DNA of 64,000 nucleotides from Serratia liquefaciens (GTDB lineage Bacteria; Pseudomonadota; Gammaproteobacteria; Enterobacterales; Enterobacteriaceae), in assembly GCF_027594825.1 (NCBI RefSeq), contig NZ_CP088930.1, forward strand, positions 5,083,019 through 5,147,018, given 5' to 3'. The position numbers and the translations under genes are program-made. Numbering within the stretch: the first letter of the stretch is position 1; each line of letters begins with the position of its first letter. The notes beneath the pieces are model-generated. The model was not told the DNA's origin and searched no databases. It saw only the letters and a program-made list of their open reading frames with translations. This document shows positions 39,794 to 48,378 of the stretch, one piece after another.

Positions 39794-40831
39794 ATGGCAG
39801 GCAAAAAAACGACCCTGGCGGCCATCGCCAGAGAGGCGCATGTCGGTATTGCCACGGTTGATAGGGTGATCAACCAACGTGCGCCGGTGCGGCCGGAAAC
39901 GGAGCGTAAAGTCATAGTCGCGGCGCAAAAGCTGGGGTTTGCGCTGGAGAAATCCCACCGGCTGTTTGAAGCCGCCAGACCGCCTGCCGTGCGCCTCAAA
40001 ATGGGGTTTATCCTGCTGAAAAAGGAGCATTCATTCTACTCGCAGCTGGCGGAAAGCTTGCGGGAGCAGGCAATGCCTTACCACGATAGCGAGTGCCCGC
40101 CTCAGTTCATTTTTCACGATATCAGCGCTGTCGGGGACACCGCCGCCGCCATCACGCAGCTCAGCCAGAGTGTGGATGTTATCGGAGTACTGGCGCTGGA
40201 CAATCCGATGATCCGCTATGCGGTTGAAGAAGCCACTCGCCAGGGCGTGAAGGTGTTCACGCTGCTGTCCGATCTGTCGGTACACTGCCGCGCCGGTTAT
40301 ATCGGGTTGGATAATCAACAGGCCGGCCGCACGGCCGCCTGGGCAGTGGAGCGTCTGTGCCGGCGGCAGGGCGAAGTGGGGGTGATCATCGGTGACAACC
40401 GCTTTCAGTGTCAGGAAACCTGTGAAAGCAGCTTCCGTTCCTATCTGCGTGAGCATTTAAGTACGCATCGGGTGCTTGAGCCGGTCCGCGGCCATGAACA
40501 GGCCGAAAGTGCCAGGCGAGTGACTCACGACCTGCTGGAGAACCATCCTAACCTGGTCGCCCTGTATGCGCCCTGCGGCGGCGTGGAGGGGATCATTGCC
40601 GCATTGCGTGAGAGCGGCAGGCAGCATGAGATCATGCTGATTTGTCATGGCCCGGTTGAGGGGGGCGAGATGGCGTTGATCGAGGGCACTTTGGATCTGA
40701 TGTTGAGGCACAGGATCCAGGAGTTCGCCGCCTCGATCGTCAACACCTTTATTTCCGCCGCCAGCGGCGACGTTTCCGGGTTCACCCACTGCATCAACCG
40801 TTTTGATCTGATCACCAAAGAAAATATCTGA
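39794..40831 (+). CDS. LacI family transcriptional regulator
   Basis: The 345-residue regulator starts at the ATG at 39794 (GGGAATGATT upstream). Residues 1-60 hold the helix-turn-helix and hinge: KKTTLAAIAREAHVGIATVDRVINQRAPV. Then comes a periplasmic-binding-protein-like sugar domain (about 60-340). Some LacI members with this VDRVINQR recognition helix control inositol or pentose catabolism. It is upstream of and co-oriented with an IolE-like and a Gfo/Idh-type gene, which it most likely controls. Confidence 0.88.
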   Translation: MAGKKTTLAAIAREAHVGIATVDRVINQRAPVRPETERKVIVAAQKLGFALEKSHRLFEAARPPAVRLKMGFILLKKEHSFYSQLAESLREQAMPYHDSECPPQFIFHDISAVGDTAAAITQLSQSVDVIGVLALDNPMIRYAVEEATRQGVKVFTLLSDLSVHCRAGYIGLDNQQAGRTAAWAVERLCRRQGEVGVIIGDNRFQCQETCESSFRSYLREHLSTHRVLEPVRGHEQAESARRVTHDLLENHPNLVALYAPCGGVEGIIAALRESGRQHEIMLICHGPVEGGEMALIEGTLDLMLRHRIQEFAASIVNTFISAASGDVSGFTHCINRFDLITKENI

Positions 40832-40909
40832 TTAGCGGCTCCCGACATGGGAGCCATTCCCTCCGCTCAATATTCTCCTCTACTGTTAATCCCCCGGCTG
40901 GCTTGTATT

Positions 40910-40937
40910 TGATAGAAATACATCATTTCAGCTATCA
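40910..40937. promoter_or_regulatory. Candidate operator upstream of the IolE-like operon
   Basis: TGATAG (40910-40915) and CTATCA (40932-40937) are inverted half-sites 16 bases apart, with inner AAAT / ATTT matching. The half-sites equal those in the regulator's own promoter. No gene is seen in the 208-base gap. Confidence 0.5.
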
Positions 40938-41039
40938 AAAATAACGCGATCTTCATCAAAGAATGAAAGTTCCATCATTGCTGATTTTGAAATTTTTGTT
41001 TGATACTGGCGCTACGCCCACCACGAAACGGAATGGAAA

Positions 41040-41963
41040 ATGACTTTGCCTATCGCCAATGCTCCCTGCAGCTGGGGAGTGGATGATCCCAAAAATCCTG
41101 ACCTACCGCCTTATAGCAAAGTGCTGCAGGAAGCGAGCGCAGCAGGTTATCACTGCATTGAATTGGGGCCCTGGAGCTACCTGCCCACCGATGCCGCAAC
41201 TCTGACCGCAGAGTTGCAACGGCATTCGCTGTCGCTGGTGGCCGGCACCCTTTTTGACGATCTGGTCAGCGAACAGAACTTTGAGCATATCCTGGCGCTG
41301 ACTCACAACATTTGCCGCAGTTTGTCGCAGGCGCCCAAGGCGCAGCCCATTAATGAAGGCTATTTCTCACCGCCGTATCTGGTGATCATCGATTTCGGCA
41401 ATCCGCAACGAGCCAGATTTGCCGGGCAATCAAAGCAGGCACCGCGGCTGGCGCCAGCCGACTGGAACCGGATGATCGGCCATATCATTACCGTCAGTGA
41501 GATTGCCTGGCGGGAATATGGGGTACGGCCGGTGGTACACCCGCACGCCGGGGGCTGTATTGAATTCGCTGATGAACTAGAACTGTTGGCCGCGCAGATC
41601 CCGCATCACACTGCGGGATTGTGTCTGGATACCGGACATCTGTATTACTCCGGCATGGATCCGGTCACCTGGCTCGAGCGCTACTTCTCCCGGATCGATT
41701 ATCTGCATTTCAAAGACGTGAACCCGCAGGTGTTTCGCGATGTGCTGGAGCGCGGGCTGGATTTCTTTAGTGCCTGCGCGCAAGGGGTTATGTGCCCGCT
41801 GGGGAAGGGAGCGATTGATTACCCTGCCGTGCGCGACTTATTGGCGGCACGCGGCTATCAGGGGTGGGTCACCATTGAGCAGGAACGGGATCCGCGTCAG
41901 GTGGAAGGCAGCCTGCGCGACGTAACGGAAAGCCTCACCTATTTACGAAGCGTCGGTTTTTAA
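41040..41963 (+). CDS. Sugar phosphate isomerase/epimerase (IolE/inosose dehydratase-like TIM barrel)
   Basis: The 307-residue protein is a xylose-isomerase-like TIM barrel: the N-terminal IANAPCSWGVDDP motif is characteristic of IolE/IolH-type enzymes. Metal ligands appear as HPHAGGCIEF, CLDTGHLYYSG, YLHFKDVNP and the late Glu in WVTIEQERD. It likely dehydrates or isomerises an inositol-like keto sugar. It is the first gene of a two-gene unit with a Gfo/Idh oxidoreductase 14 bases on. A full iol cluster is not present, so the sugar may be something else. Confidence 0.85.
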   Translation: MTLPIANAPCSWGVDDPKNPDLPPYSKVLQEASAAGYHCIELGPWSYLPTDAATLTAELQRHSLSLVAGTLFDDLVSEQNFEHILALTHNICRSLSQAPKAQPINEGYFSPPYLVIIDFGNPQRARFAGQSKQAPRLAPADWNRMIGHIITVSEIAWREYGVRPVVHPHAGGCIEFADELELLAAQIPHHTAGLCLDTGHLYYSGMDPVTWLERYFSRIDYLHFKDVNPQVFRDVLERGLDFFSACAQGVMCPLGKGAIDYPAVRDLLAARGYQGWVTIEQERDPRQVEGSLRDVTESLTYLRSVGF

Positions 41964-41977
41964 TCAGGAGCAACAAG

Positions 41978-43150
41978 ATGATTAACGGTATTAAGCCTCT
42001 GGAAAGATCTCTGCGGTGGGGCATGGTCGGCGGCGGCGGCACCAGCCAAATCGGTTATATCCACCGTTCGGCCGCATTGCGCGACGGCGCTTTTACCTTA
42101 CTGGCCGGCGCGTTTGACATTGACGAATCGCGCGGGCGCAGCTTTGGGGAAAGCCTGGGCGTGGCTGCGGAGCGCTGTTATCCGGATTACGCCACGTTAT
42201 TCCGTGAAGAGGCCGCCAGGGCCGACGGCATCGAGGCGGTTTCCATCGCCACGCCAAACAATACCCATTTCGCTATTTGCCAGGCGGCGCTGGCAGCCGG
42301 CCTGCACGTGGTGTGCGAAAAACCCCTGTGTTTCACCGTGCAGGAGGCGCAATCCCTGGTGGAACTGAGCCAAAAGCAGCATAAAATTATCGGGGTCACC
42401 TACGGCTATGCCGGGCATCAACTGATCCTTCAGGCGCGCCAGATGATTGCCGATGGCCAACTGGGTGAGATCCGCATCATCAACATGCAGTTTTCCCACG
42501 GGTTCCACGCCGCGCCGGTGGAACAAGACAATCCCAGCACGCGCTGGCGGGTGGATCCGCGATTTGTCGGCCCCAGCTATGTTCTGGGCGACTTGGCTAC
42601 CCATCCGCTGTTCCTGGCGGAAACCATGGTGCCGCAGTTGAAGATCAAACGGCTGATGTGCAGCCGTCAGAGTTTCGTCAAAACCCGTGCGCCGCTGGAA
42701 GACAATGCCTATGTGTTGATGGAGTACGACAACGGCGCGGTTGGCTCAATGTGGTGTTCGGCCGTCAACAGCGGCTCTATGCATGGCCAAAAGGTGCGCA
42801 TTGTGGGTGAAAAGGCCAGCCTGGAGTGGTGGGATGAGCAGCCTAACCAACTGCGTTTTGAAGTGCAGGGCGAGCCGGTGCGAATCCTGGAGCGCGGCAT
42901 GCCCTACCTTGATCCTATGGCCTTGGCGGACGATCGCATCGGCGGCGGTCATTGCGAAGGGCTGTTCGAGGCCTGGTCAAATCTTTACCGTCGTTTTGCG
43001 CTGGCGATGGACGCTACCGACCGGCGCGACGAGGCGTTTCTGACCGACTTTTGGTACCCCGACGTGCATGCCGGAGCGATGGGCGTGCGTTGGGTAGAAA
43101 ACTGCGTGCGTTCTGCCGATGCCGGTGCCAGTTGGGTGGAGTTTCGGTAA
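41978..43150 (+). CDS. Gfo/Idh/MocA family oxidoreductase
   Basis: This 390-residue NAD(P)-dependent oxidoreductase has an N-terminal Rossmann fold (RWGMVGGGGTSQIGYIHRSAALRDG) and the family motif CEKPLCFTVQEA containing the catalytic Lys. The sequence DLATHPLFLAETM lies in the substrate domain. Such enzymes oxidise inositols, sugars or sugar acids. With the IolE-like partner it could form a short route from a polyol to a diketo product. Confidence 0.88.
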   Translation: MINGIKPLERSLRWGMVGGGGTSQIGYIHRSAALRDGAFTLLAGAFDIDESRGRSFGESLGVAAERCYPDYATLFREEAARADGIEAVSIATPNNTHFAICQAALAAGLHVVCEKPLCFTVQEAQSLVELSQKQHKIIGVTYGYAGHQLILQARQMIADGQLGEIRIINMQFSHGFHAAPVEQDNPSTRWRVDPRFVGPSYVLGDLATHPLFLAETMVPQLKIKRLMCSRQSFVKTRAPLEDNAYVLMEYDNGAVGSMWCSAVNSGSMHGQKVRIVGEKASLEWWDEQPNQLRFEVQGEPVRILERGMPYLDPMALADDRIGGGHCEGLFEAWSNLYRRFALAMDATDRRDEAFLTDFWYPDVHAGAMGVRWVENCVRSADAGASWVEFR

Positions 43151-43295
43151 TCATTTCGACGGGCGTAATTTTCTGCCAAATTGATTTACCGGCAACTTAT
43201 CCTCAGTGGCAATGAGGGATTCTGTGGTTCGCTTCATTAGATAAAACTTTAAATTCTGTTAAGTTACTTATTAGCGTAATCACAAGGAGAGAACG

Positions 43296-43505
43296 ATGTT
43301 AGAGCAATATTACCCGGCCACCATGAGTTCCAAACCCATCACGGACGATCAGCATAAAAGGTTGGTAGCGGTGCAAGCGGCGCTGGAGCTGATCAAGGCG
43401 ACCTTGTCCGACACCAATGACGGCAACGGCGTAGACTTCCAGCTTAAGGCTGCCGAAAAGCACGTTGGCCCGCTGGCCGATGCCATTCAGGAAGCGCTGA
43501 AGTAA
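43296..43505 (+). CDS. Small conserved-looking protein of unknown function
   Basis: A 69-residue protein with a clear ribosome site (AAGGAGAG) and a terminator directly after. It is helical and acidic (AALELIKATLSDTNDGNG, EKHVGPLADAIQEALK), without signal or membrane segments. I do not recognise the family. The own promoter-sized gap upstream and its terminator make it a likely independent gene. Confidence 0.7.
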   Translation: MLEQYYPATMSSKPITDDQHKRLVAVQAALELIKATLSDTNDGNGVDFQLKAAEKHVGPLADAIQEALK

Positions 43506-43523
43506 ATCTTCGTGCTGATGTTC

Positions 43524-43546
43524 AACCGCCCAAGGGCGGTTTTTTT
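43524..43546 (+). terminator. Rho-independent terminator of the small gene
   Basis: AACCGCCC-AA-GGGCGGTT followed by T-run; 20 bases after the stop at 43505. Confidence 0.88.
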
Positions 43547-43653
43547 ATGTCGCTTAAACTGAAAAAATCAGATTATTTGCCTGGTGACGCAGGGGGAAAG
43601 GGGGCAAAATTCAGTTCAGGATTGACTTAAGCAATAGCGAAGGAGAAGCATTG

Positions 43654-44397
43654 ATGAAGGATGTGCATATCGCACTGTCGGGCGGCTGCGTGCGGTTGGC
43701 CTACCCGGGAGAAGACGTATTGGATTTTGCCGATAGCCTGTCGTTTGGGCCGTTGTATGCACTGGATGACGATCAGGGCCTGCAGGCCAGATGTCACTGG
43801 TTACGCGATTTGCATCATTCTGTTCATGCCCCTGAGTGGGATACTTCCGAAGCGCTGCGCGCAGGAATGGCAACATTAAAAACGCAGCTCGCGGCGGTCA
43901 GCGGGCAGGTGACGTTGTGGGTTGGTGCTAATCCCGACGAGCAACTGATGCTGCGCGCACTGTTGCCGTTGCTGGGGGAACGTCGCGTTTTCGTGGTTAA
44001 CGTAACCGAACACACCGGGCGGGTTGCCACCAACTGGTGCCCGGCAGAAATGCTGGAACCACTGTGGATCTTGCGGCGCGAGCTGTCTCCGGAAGATAAA
44101 GGCAGGCTGATTGCCGATTGGCATCGCCTGTTGGCGGAAAACTCACTGGTACGGATTTTTGCGGAAAACCGCGTGCAGGGGCAGGCGCTCGATTTCCATG
44201 ACCGTCCTTTGTTAGATGCATGCCCGAATGACTATACCCAGGGTTCACGGGTGGTCGGTGATGCGATGGTAAACTCACCTTATCCGGTGGGGGATACCTT
44301 TTTGAATTTCCGATTGTATGCCCTGATTGAACAAGGAGTGGTGCAGGCGCAGAACGCCAGCTTGAATATGAATCGCATCCAGGTCAAACAGGCTTAA
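43654..44397 (+). CDS. DUF1835 domain protein
   Basis: The 247-residue protein begins at the ATG at 43654 (AAGGAGAAG upstream). It has the DUF1835 pattern with SLSFGPLYALDDD (about residues 28-40) and LWVGANPDEQLMLRALLPLL, and a C-terminal DUF3658-like part ending FLNFRLYALIEQGVVQAQN. Family role unknown. Single gene. Confidence 0.75.
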   Translation: MKDVHIALSGGCVRLAYPGEDVLDFADSLSFGPLYALDDDQGLQARCHWLRDLHHSVHAPEWDTSEALRAGMATLKTQLAAVSGQVTLWVGANPDEQLMLRALLPLLGERRVFVVNVTEHTGRVATNWCPAEMLEPLWILRRELSPEDKGRLIADWHRLLAENSLVRIFAENRVQGQALDFHDRPLLDACPNDYTQGSRVVGDAMVNSPYPVGDTFLNFRLYALIEQGVVQAQNASLNMNRIQVKQA

Positions 44398-44483
44398 AAC
44401 TCACCTATCCCACGGGTTATTTTTTTGTGCTCAGAGGCAGATAAACCACGTTAAAGCGGTTTAATCTGTCATGTAAATAGGAT

Positions 44484-44515
44484 TATACTGCGCCATTGAC
44501 TGTACAAATAAACAG
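44484..44515 (+). promoter_or_regulatory. LexA box and -10 element upstream of the qnrB-like gene
   Basis: CTGTACAAATAAACAG (44500-44515) fits the LexA consensus CTGT-N8-ACAG exactly. A TATACT -10 element (44484-44489) lies just upstream, so LexA would cover the transcription start. Plasmid qnrB genes are known to be SOS-regulated in the same way. Confidence 0.8.
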
Positions 44516-44524
44516 GTGAATGGA

Positions 44525-45169
44525 ATGGCGCTGGCTCTGAAGGGTGAAAAGATTGCTCGTAACCGGTTTACCGGTGAGAAAGTCGAAAATGGCAGCTTTA
44601 TCAACTGCGATTTCTCGGGCGCCGACCTGACCGGCACCGAATTTATCGACTGCCAGTTTTACGACCGCGAGAGCCAGCAGGGCGGTAACTTCAGCCGCGC
44701 CGTGCTCAAGGACGCCAGCTTTAAAAGTTGCGACTTGTCGATGGCGGACTTCAGAAACGCCAACGCGCTGGGTATTGAAATCCGTGAGTGTCGGGCTCAG
44801 GGCGCAGACTTCCGCGGTGCCAGCTTTATGAACATGATCACCTCGCGCACCTGGTTTTGCAGTGCTTACATCACCAAAAGCAACCTGAGTTACGCCAACT
44901 TTTCCAAAGTGGTGTTGGAAAAGTGTGAGCTGTGGGAAAATCGCTGGAACAGTGCGCAAATCCTCGGTGCTACCTTTAGCGGGTCAGATCTGTCCGGCGG
45001 CGAGTTCTCCTCCTTCGACTGGCGTGCTGCCAACTTTACCCATTGCGATCTGACCAACTCTGAACTGGGTGAGTTGGATCTGCGCGGAACCGATCTGCAG
45101 GGAGTAAAACTGGACAGCTACCAGGTGTTCCAGCTAATGGATCGCTTAGGCATTGCGGTTATCGGCTAA
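44525..45169 (+). CDS. Chromosomal QnrB-like pentapeptide-repeat protein
   Basis: This 214-residue protein protects DNA gyrase and topoisomerase IV from quinolones. It begins MALALKGEKIARNRFTGEKV and runs through pentapeptide repeats (A/C-D/N-L/F-x-x), including DFSGADLTGTEFIDCQFYD, SFMNMITSRTWFCSAYIT and the C-terminal RLGIAVIG. Residue by residue it closely follows QnrB from memory. The ATG at 44525 gives the canonical length; a GTG nine bases upstream sits directly behind the LexA box. Chromosomal qnr genes are known in Serratia marcescens (Smaqnr). Whether it raises the MIC here is not predictable. Confidence 0.92.
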   Translation: MALALKGEKIARNRFTGEKVENGSFINCDFSGADLTGTEFIDCQFYDRESQQGGNFSRAVLKDASFKSCDLSMADFRNANALGIEIRECRAQGADFRGASFMNMITSRTWFCSAYITKSNLSYANFSKVVLEKCELWENRWNSAQILGATFSGSDLSGGEFSSFDWRAANFTHCDLTNSELGELDLRGTDLQGVKLDSYQVFQLMDRLGIAVIG

Positions 45170-45182
45170 AAGTAATGAAAAG

Positions 45183-45581
45183 TTAGCGGGGGATGGGCAT
45201 AAGTGAGTTAATCACTTCATCAGCATTGACTGGGATTTTTCGTGTTGTTGCCGGGATAGTGAATTCAGACTGTCGGGTAAAATAGCGGGCATCGTTATTG
45301 ACCGGCGTGACAAAAATCGCCAGGTTATCGCTGGCCTGCATTACGCCCTCAGGTTCAAACAGCGCGAATAAAGGGGAGGCGTGCGGAGCACGAGAAGTAC
45401 ACGCGGAAAACCAAAAACCGCTTTTGTAGGTAAATTGACACATCGCCCTTTCACCTGCAATTGCGGTAATTTGCTTTTCCAGTAACGCGTTAGCTTTTGG
45501 TACGTAGCTGGGAGGAGTCGGTTGACAACCGGTCAGGCTGAGGGCAAAAAGTGCCAACGTCATTGATTTTTTGTGAATCAT
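45183..45581 (-). CDS. Putative lipoprotein of unknown function
   Basis: The 132-residue product starts at the ATG at 45581 (AGGATGG upstream) and has a lipoprotein signal with lipobox LTGC (MTLALFALSLTGCQPTPP). The mature domain has two cysteines (MCQF, FSACTS) and no recognised motif. Residue after the lipid Cys is Gln, so the Lol system would send it to the outer membrane. Convergent with the qnrB-like gene. Confidence 0.7.
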   Translation of the reverse strand: MIHKKSMTLALFALSLTGCQPTPPSYVPKANALLEKQITAIAGERAMCQFTYKSGFWFSACTSRAPHASPLFALFEPEGVMQASDNLAIFVTPVNNDARYFTRQSEFTIPATTRKIPVNADEVINSLMPIPR

Positions 45582-45863
45582 AACCATCCTGTGGCAATCG
45601 TGCAGGTAACTATTATCAGTAAAGTACAATAATGATCCTAGCAATTGTTGTACGGTGGTGTCGAGAGTTTATTGAGCGGTTAAATTCTCCTATCAAATCA
45701 TATCAGTGTGATAACCATTTCTTGGCGGAGTGTACTTGTACATCCGTTTATTTATGGCAGTAAAAAGCAAAACAAAGGGCACAAAAACCGATCTCACGTC
45801 ACGGTGTTCAGTCAATCGGCAACTGATAAAAAAATTGCTGAATGATTTAATACAAAATATTCC
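45582..45863. other. Intergenic region upstream of csp promoter
   Basis: No gene found. A short inverted repeat GTGTAC-TT-GTACAT lies near 45740. The stretch probably holds the lipoprotein gene promoter on the minus strand. Confidence 0.3.
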
Positions 45864-45916
45864 TTGCTTAAATAATCTAGCTATGTGTAAATAGCGTCAT
45901 CGGTTTGTAGTACAGA
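45864..45916 (+). promoter_or_regulatory. csp promoter and cold box
   Basis: TTGCTT (45864-45869), an 18-base spacer and TAAATA (45888-45893) form a promoter. TGTAGTACAGA (45906-45916) matches the cspA cold box TGACGTACAGA at 9 of 11. The mRNA leader would be about 170 bases, close to the 159 of E. coli cspA, and should give cold-induced expression. Confidence 0.65.
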
Positions 45917-46074
45917 CCTTATGAAAGCAGTTTTAGTAAAGCAGTTCTCAGTATTAGTGATATCCCATAGATAGCTCTTCTCCCGCGAATTTCCTTCTCT
46001 AGTGCCCAATAAGTTTCCAATAAAAACAGACCTCTATCGCCTTATGGCGTCTCAAAAATATAAAGGAAATATCT

Positions 46075-46287
46075 ATGTCTAATAAAATGACTGGTTTGGT
46101 AAAATGGTTTGATGCAGGTAAAGGTTTTGGTTTTATCTCTCCGGAAGACGGCAGCAAAGACGTGTTCGTACACTTCTCCGCTATCCAAAGCAATGATTTC
46201 AAAACGCTTGATGAAGGTCAGCGCGTTGAGTTCACTGTCGAAAACGGTATGAAAGGCCCTTCTGCAGGCAACGTAGTAGTTTTATAA
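46075..46287 (+). CDS. Cold shock protein of CspA/B/G type
   Basis: This 70-residue single OB-fold RNA chaperone has RNP1 (KGFGFI) and RNP2 (VFVHF) and the start [12 protein letters not shown] shared with CspB and CspG of E. coli. It melts mRNA secondary structure after a temperature drop. AAGGAAA precedes the ATG. A long leader with a cold box implies a cold-inducible rather than constitutive (CspC/CspE) paralog. The gene is monocistronic. Confidence 0.93.
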   Translation: MSNKMTGLVKWFDAGKGFGFISPEDGSKDVFVHFSAIQSNDFKTLDEGQRVEFTVENGMKGPSAGNVVVL

Positions 46288-46366
46288 TTTCCAGGTAGCG
46301 CTTTATTTCTTGCGATAGCGATGATGGTTTAAGCCGGAGCAGATAAGAAATAAAATAATTGCCTGA

Positions 46367-46394
46367 ATAAACTCCGGGATTACCCGGAGTTTAT
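46367..46394 (+). terminator. Hairpin after csp
   Basis: ATAAACTCCGGG and CCCGGAGTTTAT form a 12-bp stem with loop ATTA; the following bases are CTAAAAATAA, with no U-tract. It is about 80 bases after the stop. Confidence 0.5.
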
Positions 46395-46499
46395 CTAAAA
46401 ATAATCAGCTGCAGCGTTTTTCAATAACGAAAGTTATTGGCAACAGAAAAAAAGATTGGCAGAAAATATTGATAACGCCGATTCAGTCTCTTTTTCTGT

Positions 46500-46624
46500 T
46501 GTGAAAAAGTTGTGCTTAGGCTGCGTAAGGTTGGAGTGTTCGATGGACGCTTATGCCATAACATGACGGTCGGGAAAGTCACCGACAAACATTGATGACC
46601 CTGGCCGAAAGCCGGGGTTTTTTT
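46500..46624 (+). ncRNA. Possible small RNA ending in a strong terminator
   Basis: CCCTGGC / GCCGGGG with loop CGAAA (46599-46617) and seven T makes a terminator with no gene just upstream. A second inverted repeat GTCGG / CCGAC lies at about 46569-46585. It could end the csp transcript or a separate sRNA; no clear promoter is seen. Confidence 0.3.
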
Positions 46625-46685
46625 ATGCCTGTTGCCCCGGTAAACAGGCTGGCTCAGAATGAAGCAGGCCAGCCTGACATGTCCG

Positions 46686-47366
46686 TTATCCGCGCTGGGA
46701 ATCCAGCAGTTCGTTATTCTTCACCACGTCCTGGGCTTTAACGTAGCTTTCAATCAGCAACTGGTATGCCGGGAAGATTTTGGTGTAAACCTCAGCCCAT
46801 TGCTGTGCATCCTCGCGGTTCCAGCTCCCCTGCAGTTCAGAGGCCACGCCGGCGGTGTCGATCGGAACCACTCCGGCCTGCACCACACGCGCCATAGTAA
46901 TCTCCTGTGCCATTTTCGAATAGGTGCCGGAGGCGTCGATAACGGCAAAGACCTTATAACCTTCTGCCACGGCGCTGATCGATGGGAAGGCCATGCAAAC
47001 GCTGGTGATGGTGCCCGCGATAATCAGGGTTTTGCGCCCGGTCGCTTTTACGGCCGCAACGAAATCCGGATTATCCCAGGCGTTGATTTCGCCTTTGCGC
47101 GCCACATATTGCGCGTGCGGTGCATTTTGGTGGATTTCGGGGATCAGGGGGCCGTTAGGGCCCTGCGGAACTGAAGCCGTGGTGATGACCGGCAATTTAC
47201 TTAGCGTAGCGATACTGGCCAGGGCGCCAGCACGAGCGCGCAGTTCAGTCATTGGCATATCGCCGACGGTTTGGAACAGGCCGCTCTGGTGGTCAATCAA
47301 CAACATCACCGCGTCATTGGCATCAATAACAGGACGCTGGCCATTAAAATTTGCTGGAGAGCTCAT
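46686..47366 (-). CDS. Isochorismatase-like hydrolase (YcaC-like)
   Basis: The 226-residue cysteine hydrolase has the family triad: Asp in [11 protein letters not shown], Lys in [12 protein letters not shown] and the nucleophilic Cys in [20 protein letters not shown]. YcaC-type enzymes form octamers; the substrate is unknown. It is monocistronic and divergent from the universal stress protein gene; the 267-base gap shows no marked motif. Confidence 0.88.
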   Translation of the reverse strand: MSSPANFNGQRPVIDANDAVMLLIDHQSGLFQTVGDMPMTELRARAGALASIATLSKLPVITTASVPQGPNGPLIPEIHQNAPHAQYVARKGEINAWDNPDFVAAVKATGRKTLIIAGTITSVCMAFPSISAVAEGYKVFAVIDASGTYSKMAQEITMARVVQAGVVPIDTAGVASELQGSWNREDAQQWAEVYTKIFPAYQLLIESYVKAQDVVKNNELLDSQRG

Positions 47367-47633
47367 CTTTCTTTCCTCTGTGAACGGAACCTAGACAACA
47401 ATTAACTTTGCTTAACCAAGGGTTAATCTCAGTGCTTGTTAACAGTGTAGGGTCAGAGGAAAATTCCGCTAGAGGGCTAACTCAGGATGCATCGTTCTAT
47501 AAAAAGAACAATGAGGGCCAGGGCAGGCGATAATTTCAGCGCTGAACTAAACTTAAACAGCATAATAAACATGCGGAAAGCCCCTGGCAGGGAGCGCCAC
47601 TTTTTCACCAGCGCAATGCGGAGGGCTGTAATC

Positions 47634-48062
47634 ATGGCTTATCAACATATCGTTGTGGCAACCGATCTCAGCGAAGACGCTGAATTCTTGCTTGGCAAAG
47701 GCGCTAAATTAGCTGCCGCACTGAATGCCAGGCTATCCCTGATTTATATCGATATCCACCGTGGCGGCTATTACGCCGAACTGGGCGTGGGTGAATATAA
47801 CTACACCGACCGGACTTTTTCGGAGCGGGTCAAAAACATGCTGAATGCGATCAAGGATCAGTCGTCTTACCCGGTTGAAGAGGTGATTATCAGCCGTGGC
47901 GAACTGACGGAAGAATTGAACCGGGCGGCGAAAGAGAAAGGCATTGACCTGATTATCTTCGGCCATCATCACGATATCTGGAGCCGGTTGGTTTCTTCGG
48001 CCTGGCAGGCAATCAACAACCTTAATGTCGATCTGTTGGTGATCCCGATCGATAAACACTAA
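47634..48062 (+). CDS. Universal stress protein of the UspA/UspC class
   Basis: The 142-residue product starts MAYQHIVVATDLSEDAEFLL at the ATG at 47634 (GGAGGG upstream); 49 codons of upstream open frame are not used. The UspA fold ends GHHHDIWSRLVSSAWQAINNLNVDLLVIPI. The ATP-binding motif G-x2-G-x9-G-S/T is not preserved, as in the non-ATP-binding UspA class. It is likely induced by stress; closest E. coli relatives are UspA, UspC and UspD. Confidence 0.9.
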   Translation: MAYQHIVVATDLSEDAEFLLGKGAKLAAALNARLSLIYIDIHRGGYYAELGVGEYNYTDRTFSERVKNMLNAIKDQSSYPVEEVIISRGELTEELNRAAKEKGIDLIIFGHHHDIWSRLVSSAWQAINNLNVDLLVIPIDKH

Positions 48063-48067
48063 ACCCC

Positions 48068-48105
48068 ACCATCGCCGCGCCTCAGTGGGGCGGCGATGGT
48101 TTTTT
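48068..48105 (+). terminator. Terminator of the universal stress protein gene
   Basis: ACCATCGCCGC and GCGGCGATGGT form an 11-bp stem followed by TTTTT, six bases after the stop. From here to 48378 no further gene is seen. Confidence 0.88.
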
Positions 48106-48378
48106 GAGCTAGCCAGCCACACTATCGCGACGTTACGGAACTTATTGTTGTGTGATAATAAGCGACAAAGATAGTCACGCCGATAAATTTTATCAATCCC
48201 ATCAAATGCTTGGCTTAATTCCGATAATGACTGGGCTAGCGCATTGAATTTGCGGTAGATACCTCTTTTTGATTAATAAACCGCACGTTTTGGCTGGCCC
48301 TCATCCGCCATGAGACTTATCCTCGAGCCATCAGGATTTGTATGACTTATAGAAATAAATTCACATGGAGGAGGTCTC

